Shown piece after piece: positions 55,812 to 64,000 of a DNA stretch of 64,000 nt. The position numbers were made by a program, and so were the translations under genes. The stretch's first letter is position 1; each line of letters starts with the position of its first letter. Source of the DNA: an uncultured Pseudomonadota bacterium (GTDB lineage Bacteria > Myxococcota_A > UBA796 > SXON01); contig CAIUMM010000111.1 in NCBI GenBank assembly GCA_903900265.1, positions 87,229 to 151,228 on the forward strand, read 5' to 3'. The notes under the pieces are model-generated. The model was not told the origin of the DNA, did no database searches, and was given only the letters and a program-made list of their open reading frames with translations.

Positions 55812-57017
55812 GTGACCTGTTCCCAAACCTTCCCGCTCTCCGTCCTCGCGCTCTGCGCGCTGTTCCCGCTCCACGGATGTGGCTTCGGTCTGGACTACCT
55901 CGCGCCCTCCGAAACGGGGATCCTCGACACCGCGGACGCCGACACCGACGCGGACGCCGACTCCGATGCAGACTCCGACGCGGACTCCGATACGGACACC
56001 GACGCCGACGCCGACGCCCTGCGCGTCGTCAGCGTCACCCCCGAATATGGAACCACCGCGGGCGATGTCGCGGTGACCATCAAGGGCGGCCCTTTCGACG
56101 ACTCGGCCTCCGTGCGTTTCGGCGGCAACGCGGCGACCATAGACTCGGTCACCGCCACTGAGATTCACGTGCACACCCCGTCCTCCGGCGCAGAAGGCGC
56201 CGTGGACGTCGAGGTGGCGACCGACTCCGACTCCGCCACGCTGACCAGCGGCTTCGTGTACGTCGAAGACGCCACCGGTCAGACCGGCGCGCTCGGGTTG
56301 ATCTACTGGTACCACTACGTCGGCAGCATGTGGGGCGCATCCGCCACCGACTTTGGATCGGCGTCTTACTTCTACAGCGCGCCGACGTCGTTCCAGTCCT
56401 ACCAGAACTGGAGCAACACGATGGACACCTGCACGTCGGGGTACACGCCGAGCGCGGCGCTGTACTACTACGACATGGGCGCCAGCACCGTGTCGTGGAC
56501 CGGCTCGAACGGCGGTCGCGTGAACATGGCTTGGGACAGCGCGAACTCTCAGTTCAGCAATGCCAACCTGACCAACGCGCAGTACGCGTCCAACGGCACC
56601 TACGATCAGGAGACGCTGACCGGCACCGCCTTCCCGCCGTTTGCGATGGCCAACATCGCCAAGACGCCGGGAACCTTCAACGTCACCTCGCCCGCTATCG
56701 CCGGCGGCAGCGCCCCCAACGTGCAGCGCTCGACGTTCTCGATGCAGTGGAGCGGTGGAGGCGGCGACTACATCATCGCCGACCTGCAGCTGCTGGACTC
56801 AGCGGGCGCGAACGTCGTCGAAGAGGTGACCTGCGCGTTGAACGACGACGGCAGCTTCACCGTTCCCTCGGGTGTCTGGCGCTCTTGGGCGACCAACCGG
56901 TACATCATCATCACCATCGGCCGCGCGACGCTCCCCACGGGCAAAGTGCCCTACAACAACGGGAACTCCGAGATCGCGGGCGTGTACTTTGTCTCAGGTG
57001 TAGCCCGGACGCAGTAA
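55812..57017 (+). CDS. TIG/IPT-domain surface lipoprotein with acidic tether
   Basis: The 401-residue product starts at GTG 55812, has a lipobox PLHGC (Cys23), then an Asp/Ala/Ser/Thr-repeat tether (about 41-70). An IPT/TIG Ig-like domain (about 72-150: VTPEYGTTAGDVAVTIKGG and SVRFGGNAA) and a beta-rich C-terminal domain of unknown type, rich in Tyr, Trp, Asn and Ser, follow. It is probably displayed on the outer surface. It lies between the radical SAM and WecG genes, 2 bases from the latter, suggesting co-expression with glycan synthesis. Confidence 0.82.
   Translation: MTCSQTFPLSVLALCALFPLHGCGFGLDYLAPSETGILDTADADTDADADSDADSDADSDTDTDADADALRVVSVTPEYGTTAGDVAVTIKGGPFDDSASVRFGGNAATIDSVTATEIHVHTPSSGAEGAVDVEVATDSDSATLTSGFVYVEDATGQTGALGLIYWYHYVGSMWGASATDFGSASYFYSAPTSFQSYQNWSNTMDTCTSGYTPSAALYYYDMGASTVSWTGSNGGRVNMAWDSANSQFSNANLTNAQYASNGTYDQETLTGTAFPPFAMANIAKTPGTFNVTSPAIAGGSAPNVQRSTFSMQWSGGGGDYIIADLQLLDSAGANVVEEVTCALNDDGSFTVPSGVWRSWATNRYIIITIGRATLPTGKVPYNNGNSEIAGVYFVSGVARTQ
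55933..56016 (+). repeat. Imperfect hexamer repeat encoding the Asp-rich tether
   Basis: A run of GAC/GAT codons alternating with GCC, GCG, TCC, ACC and ACG produces a (Asp-X)n tether of about 28 residues. It is less regular than the tether repeat at 42141-42194 but of the same kind. Confidence 0.85.
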
Positions 57018-57019
57018 GG

Positions 57020-57802
57020 ATGCCCCCGGTCGATGTGCTTGGGATCCGCGTCGATGCGCTCGCCCTCGCCGGGCTGCTTGGGGCGGTAGACGCGCTGATC
57101 GACGAGCACCGCCGCCCCGGCGCCGCTCAACGTGCAGCCGCTGAGCGCTGCGCGACGGTCGCGTACGTGAACGTGCACGTCGCGAACGAGGCGACCGCGC
57201 ATGACGACGTGCGGCGGTTCCTGAATGACGCGGACATCTGCTACTGCGACGGCGCGGGCATCGTGCTGGGCGCCCGGATGTTGGGCCACACCCTGCCGGG
57301 ACGCATGACCGGCGCCGACTGGATCTGGGACCTCGCGGCCCACGCGGAAGGCCGCTACCATCTGTACTGGCTGGGCTCAGAGCCCGGCGTCACCGATGCG
57401 GCCGCGGCGGTGCTTCAGGCACGACACCCCGCGCTCCAGATCAGCACCGATCACGGCTTCCATCCCAAGCACGGGCCCGAAAACAGCGCGCTGATCGCGC
57501 GTATCAACGCGGCGCGTCCCGACATCGTGTTGGTCGGCATGGGGACCCCGACTCAGGAGCGCTGGACCGCCGAGAACCGCGCCGCCATCGACGCGCCCGT
57601 GGTGTGGGTGCTGGGCGCGACCGCGGACTTTATCAGCGGGAACGTAAAGCGCGGGCCAGCCTGGCTCCACCAGCGCCAAGAGTGGCTCGCGCGGCTGATC
57701 GTGGATCCCCGGCGCTTGTGGAAGCGCTATCTGGTCGGCAACGCGCTGTTCTTGCTCCGCGTTGCTCGACAACGCGCCAGCGCAGGCCCGGTCAGTCGCT
57801 AA
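57020..57802 (+). CDS. WecG/TagA/CpsF-family glycosyltransferase
   Basis: The 260-residue GT26 enzyme shows the family blocks YVNVHVANEA (near 49), DADICYCDGAGIVLGARMLG (about 70-90), PGRMTGADW, and GMGTPTQERW near 173. GT26 members add N-acetylmannosaminuronate or related sugars to lipid-linked glycans at the inner membrane. ATG 57020 lies two bases after the TIG lipoprotein stop; the frame upstream is a shadow of that gene. Its end overlaps a convergent small membrane protein by 11 bases. Exact sugar not identifiable. Confidence 0.9.
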   Translation: MPPVDVLGIRVDALALAGLLGAVDALIDEHRRPGAAQRAAAERCATVAYVNVHVANEATAHDDVRRFLNDADICYCDGAGIVLGARMLGHTLPGRMTGADWIWDLAAHAEGRYHLYWLGSEPGVTDAAAAVLQARHPALQISTDHGFHPKHGPENSALIARINAARPDIVLVGMGTPTQERWTAENRAAIDAPVVWVLGATADFISGNVKRGPAWLHQRQEWLARLIVDPRRLWKRYLVGNALFLLRVARQRASAGPVSR

Positions 57803-58145
57803 GCCCCCCGGCCATCGCCCCGATGAACACCAGCACGGTGTACACCCCGACCAGCAGCACGACCAACAGCGCCAGCGACGCCGCGACGCCGCCGGCCAAC
57901 ATCCCTACGTTGGCCATTGATTTTTCCGCTGCACCCAGCTCATCGGACGCGGACGGCACCCGAGACCCGTTGTACAGCGCATACGCGCCTGCTGGCAACG
58001 CGAGCAAGTACGGGCCATAGCAAAAGCAGGGGCCTACCGCCGCGCACACCAACGCGAACACGCCTGCATACAAGGCCTGCGTGGCCGAACCGGAAGCAGC
58101 CGCCGGCGCGGGAGACTCGGCAAATCCATAGGGGTCAGAAGCCAT
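57792..58145 (-). CDS. Small hypothetical membrane protein
   Basis: The 117-residue protein has an N-terminal soluble stretch of about 20 residues (ASDPYGFAESPAPAA) and three hydrophobic helices (about 24-40, 43-58 and 80-112). A CFCYGP block lies in the first helical region. Such proteins occur widely in Myxococcota with no known role. It overlaps the end of the WecG gene on the opposite strand. Confidence 0.6.
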   Translation of the reverse strand: MASDPYGFAESPAPAAASGSATQALYAGVFALVCAAVGPCFCYGPYLLALPAGAYALYNGSRVPSASDELGAAEKSMANVGMLAGGVAASLALLVVLLVGVYTVLVFIGAMAGGLSD

Positions 58146-58188
58146 GGGGTAGACTATCCGCCCTCGCGCAGCCGAGCGCGGGTACCAC

Positions 58189-58836
58189 TCAGAGCGCGTA
58201 GCTCACCGAGCGGGTGAACAACAGACCGGGCTTGCTCGCGCCAGTCGCCAGCTTGGACACCTTGATCTCGAGCACGCCCGAGGACTCGCTCACCGGCGTA
58301 AAGAACCGGAAGAACTGCACCGACGCGCCCTTGGCGGACACGGTCTCCTTCATGACTTGGGTGCGTTGTTCGCCCAGCTTCTTGCCATCGGCGTACACCT
58401 CCCCAATGAGCCAATAGGCGTTGCCGTCAAAACCAGCGCCGTTGTTGGCGTAGAGCACCGGCAGCTCCACAACCACCGAATCGGCGGTGGTGAACACAAC
58501 GGCCGGCGCCCAATTGTCGGTGAGCGGCGACTTGCCGTTCAGATCGAGGCCCAGACGAGAAGGACCCACCGGCGCGGGCTTCGGAGCTGGCGGCTCGACC
58601 TTGATCGGCGCGGCGATGCTGATCGCGTCGTCATCGCCGGAGTTGAACGCGCTGGCGTCCGGCACATCGGGCGGCTTGGGCTTGTCATCGGACTTGAAGA
58701 AGTCATCGTCGTCGGAGGCGACGGTGTCATCCGCACGCGCGGTAGACACCAACAGCGACGCGGAGAGCGAGGCGGCGAGCGACGCGGACAGCAACAGCGC
58801 GGACAGCGGGAAGGACAGCAGCGAGGAAAGGCGCAT
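58189..58836 (-). CDS. Hypothetical secreted protein
   Basis: The 215-residue product has a long Ser/Leu/Ala signal peptide (about 1-35, ending TARA) and an acidic, Pro-rich linker (SDDDDFFKSDDKPKPPDVPD and beyond, about 38-90). A beta-sandwich-like domain (100-215) follows, with strands such as VVVELPVLYANNGAG. No family is recognised. AGGAGA precedes the ATG and a TTGACA promoter lies 30 bases upstream, so it is probably expressed on its own. Confidence 0.72.
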   Translation of the reverse strand: MRLSSLLSFPLSALLLSASLAASLSASLLVSTARADDTVASDDDDFFKSDDKPKPPDVPDASAFNSGDDDAISIAAPIKVEPPAPKPAPVGPSRLGLDLNGKSPLTDNWAPAVVFTTADSVVVELPVLYANNGAGFDGNAYWLIGEVYADGKKLGEQRTQVMKETVSAKGASVQFFRFFTPVSESSGVLEIKVSKLATGASKPGLLFTRSVSYAL

Positions 58837-58865
58837 CGGAGTCTCCTACGGGTGTAGACCCGGCC

Positions 58866-58893
58866 ACGATAGACGATGTTCCGAAATTGTCAA
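58866..58893 (-). promoter_or_regulatory. Sigma70-like promoter of the secreted-protein gene
   Basis: On the minus strand TTGACA (58893-58888), a 16-base spacer and TATCGT (58871-58866) lie 30 bases before the start at 58836. A short hairpin CGGGT-GTAG-ACCCG (58849-58862) lies just downstream in the leader. Confidence 0.7.
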
Positions 58894-58951
58894 GCGATTG
58901 CAGCACGCCTTCGAAGCGCGATGCGGACCTGACCGTCCAAAACATCGCTGC

Positions 58952-60505
58952 TTACTTGTAGATCGACAGGATCGGGTCGGTCGCAGCGTGCGCGCCGGCT
59001 ACCCGCCCCCCGAGGACCACCGCGGACAACGATCCGGTGAAGCCCGCGTCGCCCACCAGACTGCCGCCCGCCATGCCGGTCAGCTCCCCCGAAGCGTAGA
59101 GCCCGCGGATCACATGCCCATCCACCGCGAGCACCCTCCCCTGCAGGTCGACCTCCACCCCGCCGAACATCTTGGCCGGGCTGACCGCCACGGGCATCGC
59201 GTACATCGGCGCCCGAATCACGGGCCGCGCCCCATGCATGTCGTCGCGGTAGGCGTCCTCGTGCAGTCCGGCGGTGGCTTCGTTGTAGTCCAAGATGGTC
59301 GCCGCAAACGCATCCGCGTCTACGCCGATCGCGGCGGCGAGGTCGGTCAAGTTGTCCGCGCGTCGCGCAAAACCGAGATCCACCAGCTCATCCGGCGAGT
59401 AGTACACCGCATCCGCCGACTCCGAGCCGCACAGCGAATCATCAAACGCGGCGTCCAGATCGAAGGCCATCCACGCAGCGCCCCCGGCGGCCACGATCTT
59501 CTCAGAGGTGCGCAGGTCATTCACCGCAGTCTCGTCCACCAAGCGCTGCCCGGACATTCCCACCCACGGCACCATCGACAGGAACGGCACGAGCATCTCC
59601 AACTCGGGGTTCAGCGGACAGCGGGAGCTATGGGAGTACAGGCCCACTGCGTCGATGTTCTTCGTGGCGCCGCCGATGCCTTCGACCATCGCGAGGCCGT
59701 TCCCATCCGCGCCCTTCCACGACGCCCGCGTCAGCACCACGTCTTGCAGCTCCGGCCGCGCCTCACGCACCCGCTCGAGGTTCCAACCAAAGCCGCCCGT
59801 CGCGACGACCACGCCGCGCGCCCACACCGTGCCCGACTCCCCTGTCGCGACATCCGCCCAATCCACGCCGATCACGCGCCCATCTGAATCTTGCTGCAGA
59901 CCGGTGGCTTCTACCCCAAGGCGCAGCGCGCCCGCGGGCAGGTGCGCGTACAAGGCGTCCACCAGCGCAGGCCCCCTGCCGACGATCGAGTGCACCCGCG
60001 CGACCGTCCCGCCTGACGCGTCCGGAAACGGCGGCCCCCAAGAGACGCCGCGCTCGGCGAGCCAGTCGTGGACGTCCGGCACGTTGTGGTACGCAAAATA
60101 CTGCACCCACGGGTCGCTGACGTCCCCGCCGGTGAACGACGGCCATTCCTCGAGCAAAACGGCCGGAGAGTCCACGATTCCCGCGGCGGCCTCTTCCGGG
60201 GAGCCGCTGAACAGCATGAACTGCGCGCCTTCGGCCGCGCCGCCGACGTCCGACTCCCGCTCGAGCAGCACGACCTTTGCGCCCTGATCCGCCGCCTCGA
60301 TCGCCGCGGTCATCCCCGAGACCCCAGCGCCGATCACGACAACGACATTGGGCAATGGCGCGCGAAACGGCATGGCTCCGGGGCCAACTATCTCCGCAGG
60401 CTCGGCCGGCTCGCCCGGCAAAACGGGCTCTACAGGCTGCTCTCCAGCCGGAGGGGCAACGCAAGCGAGGGCGATCAGGAACCACACCGCGGAATGATAC
60501 ACCAC
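58952..60505 (-). CDS. FAD-dependent oxidoreductase lipoprotein (fumarate-reductase-like) B
   Basis: The 517-residue protein has a short lipoprotein signal (LIALAC, Cys15) and a Pro/Glu tether (16-45). The FAD motif GAGVSGMTAA (about 58-67) and further FAD_binding_2 blocks follow (LLERESDVGG, VVATGGFGWN near 235, YASGELTGMAGG near 475). It resembles the flavoprotein at 46152-47525 in layout. It would act outside the inner membrane, on an unsaturated acid, steroid or similar compound. No electron-carrier domain is fused. It is divergent from the first MopE-like gene across 106 bases. Confidence 0.82.
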   Translation of the reverse strand: MVYHSAVWFLIALACVAPPAGEQPVEPVLPGEPAEPAEIVGPGAMPFRAPLPNVVVVIGAGVSGMTAAIEAADQGAKVVLLERESDVGGAAEGAQFMLFSGSPEEAAAGIVDSPAVLLEEWPSFTGGDVSDPWVQYFAYHNVPDVHDWLAERGVSWGPPFPDASGGTVARVHSIVGRGPALVDALYAHLPAGALRLGVEATGLQQDSDGRVIGVDWADVATGESGTVWARGVVVATGGFGWNLERVREARPELQDVVLTRASWKGADGNGLAMVEGIGGATKNIDAVGLYSHSSRCPLNPELEMLVPFLSMVPWVGMSGQRLVDETAVNDLRTSEKIVAAGGAAWMAFDLDAAFDDSLCGSESADAVYYSPDELVDLGFARRADNLTDLAAAIGVDADAFAATILDYNEATAGLHEDAYRDDMHGARPVIRAPMYAMPVAVSPAKMFGGVEVDLQGRVLAVDGHVIRGLYASGELTGMAGGSLVGDAGFTGSLSAVVLGGRVAGAHAATDPILSIYK

Positions 60506-60611
60506 CCGCTCTCCAACCGCATGTGCGGCAGCGTACAGACCGCGCGGCGCACATCTTCAGAGCGTGCCGCCCTTGCAAGTGCTACGCTGAGACCGATTTG
60601 CGGAGCCGTCG

Positions 60612-63389
<2,778 letters not shown>

Positions 63390-63429
63390 AGCGGCCAGAC
63401 GTCGAGGCAGCGAACCTGAGGCCCGCGAC

Positions 63430-63450
63430 CGAAGCGATCTTCGCACCTTT
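63430..63450 (+). terminator. Weak hairpin after MopE-like gene 1
   Basis: CGAAG-CGAT-CTTCG (63430-63443) is followed by a T-rich stretch (CACCTTTGTTT). The stem is only 5 bp, so it is a marginal terminator candidate about 40 bases after the stop. Confidence 0.3.
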
Positions 63451-63523
63451 GTTTCGCTGCTGAAGCGATGTCGTGTCCGACCGATCGAGCCAACGCCCGT
63501 TTCCTGCGTTAGACGCCGCGGCA

Positions 63524-63537
63524 CACAGCTTGCTGTG
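63524..63537. promoter_or_regulatory. Perfect 6-bp palindrome upstream of MopE-like gene 2
   Basis: CACAGC-TT-GCTGTG lies 29 bases before the ATG at 63567, in the 177-base spacer. It could be an operator or a leader hairpin. No similar site precedes MopE-like gene 1. Confidence 0.35.
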
Positions 63538-63566
63538 GTCTCGTCGCCACCGCTTTGGAGTCTTTG

Positions 63567-64000
63567 ATGCGTTTGCTCTCTCTCGTCGTCTTGTCGTCGT
63601 TCTCGCTGATGACCGCATGCAAGCCCGGTAAAGACACCGCAGACTCCCAAGACTCCAACGACTCCCAGACCGGCACCCTCGACGCCGACAACGACGGCTA
63701 CGCCGCCTCTGAAGACTGCGACGACACCAACGCCGCGATCAACCCCGGCGCCACCGAGGTCTGCAACGAGCTCGACGACAACTGCGACTCGGTCATCGAC
63801 ACTGACGCGACCGACGCGACCACCTACTACCTCGACGCCGACGCCGACGGCTACGGCGTTCCCGACACCGCGAGCACCGTTTCGGCCTGCAGCGCGCCCG
63901 AAGGCTACGCCGCGCTGACCGACGACTGCGACGACGCCAACGCGGCCTACCACCCCGGCGCCGACGAGTCCGACTGCTCCGATCCCAACGACTACAACTG
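63567..64000 (+). CDS. MopE-like repeat lipoprotein 2 (runs off the window)
   Basis: The visible 144 codons start at ATG 63567 with TTGGAG eight bases upstream. A lipobox LMTAC (Cys18) and a Asp/Ser/Gln tether are followed by the same acidic Cys repeats as the preceding gene (CNELDDNCDSVID and the start of a CSDPNDYNC unit). Signal peptides of the two genes are also alike, so they are tandem paralogues. The frame is open at the window end; total length is unknown. Confidence 0.9.
   Translation, partial: MRLLSLVVLSSFSLMTACKPGKDTADSQDSNDSQTGTLDADNDGYAASEDCDDTNAAINPGATEVCNELDDNCDSVIDTDATDATTYYLDADADGYGVPDTASTVSACSAPEGYAALTDDCDDANAAYHPGADESDCSDPNDYN

Overview
The window is very GC-rich, tightly packed DNA with no gene-free stretch over 300 bases. 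I count 56 protein genes and no tRNA, rRNA, CRISPR array or recognisable insertion sequence. A Gram-negative, Myxococcota-like (former deltaproteobacterial) host is the best fit. The reasons are lpxA and lpxB, a TolC/RND efflux system, 16 predicted lipoproteins, MopE-type acidic repeat proteins and a lone CheA. The taxonomic call is an inference from gene content.

Layout. Bases 1-10538 (+) hold a TgpA-like transglutaminase, then a contiguous run of C11 protease, acyl-activating ligase, LpxL-like acyltransferase, glycosyltransferase and a TMTC-like membrane protein, then a GHL10-type glycosidase lipoprotein. 10560-13468 (-) carries guaB and the arsenosugar pair ArsS plus its peroxidase-like partner. 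13550-16283 (+) is lpxA, a Gfo/Idh oxidoreductase (GnnA-like) and lpxB. 16267-21362 (-) is a seven-gene run from a TatT-like protein through a lipase-like hydrolase and pyrE to envelope proteins. 21586-26840 (+) starts with a rubrerythrin / Fe-S reductase-like / DUF3501 redox module. 26837-31862 (-) is a tightly coupled six-gene operon of three lipoproteins, two unknowns and a DUF255 thioredoxin protein.

From 31977 to 38225 (+) a TetR regulator, a lipoprotein adaptor, an RND pump and a TolC-like channel form a complete tripartite efflux locus. Then follow a radical SAM protein with a CX4CX2C cluster motif, an FG-GAP-like lipoprotein with a low-molecular-weight tyrosine phosphatase, an APC permease, a TerB-like protein and a flavoprotein lipoprotein. 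At 47522-52949 (-) lie a CheA kinase, a scyllo-inosose-dehydrogenase-like enzyme, a lid-less Hsp70 and a TrmJ-like methyltransferase. 52994-57802 (+) carries a glycosyltransferase, a B12-type radical SAM protein with a likely CTG start, a TIG-domain lipoprotein and a WecG/TagA glycosyltransferase. The end of the window has envelope proteins, a second flavoprotein lipoprotein and two tandem MopE-like repeat lipoproteins, the second running off the edge.

Themes. Most genes serve the cell envelope: lipid A, glycosyl transfer, efflux and surface lipoproteins. Several lipoproteins share a lipobox followed by a D/T/S-rich low-complexity tether. Translational coupling is widespread, with ATGA, GTGA, TTGA, probably CTGA and TGATG overlaps. 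Promoter-like elements of the TTGAC(A/T)-16/17-TAnnnn type stand out at five sites. No obviously new defence or mobile system is present. The least explained parts are the 26837-31862 operon, the CheA/dehydrogenase/Hsp70 cluster and the repeat-tether surface proteins.
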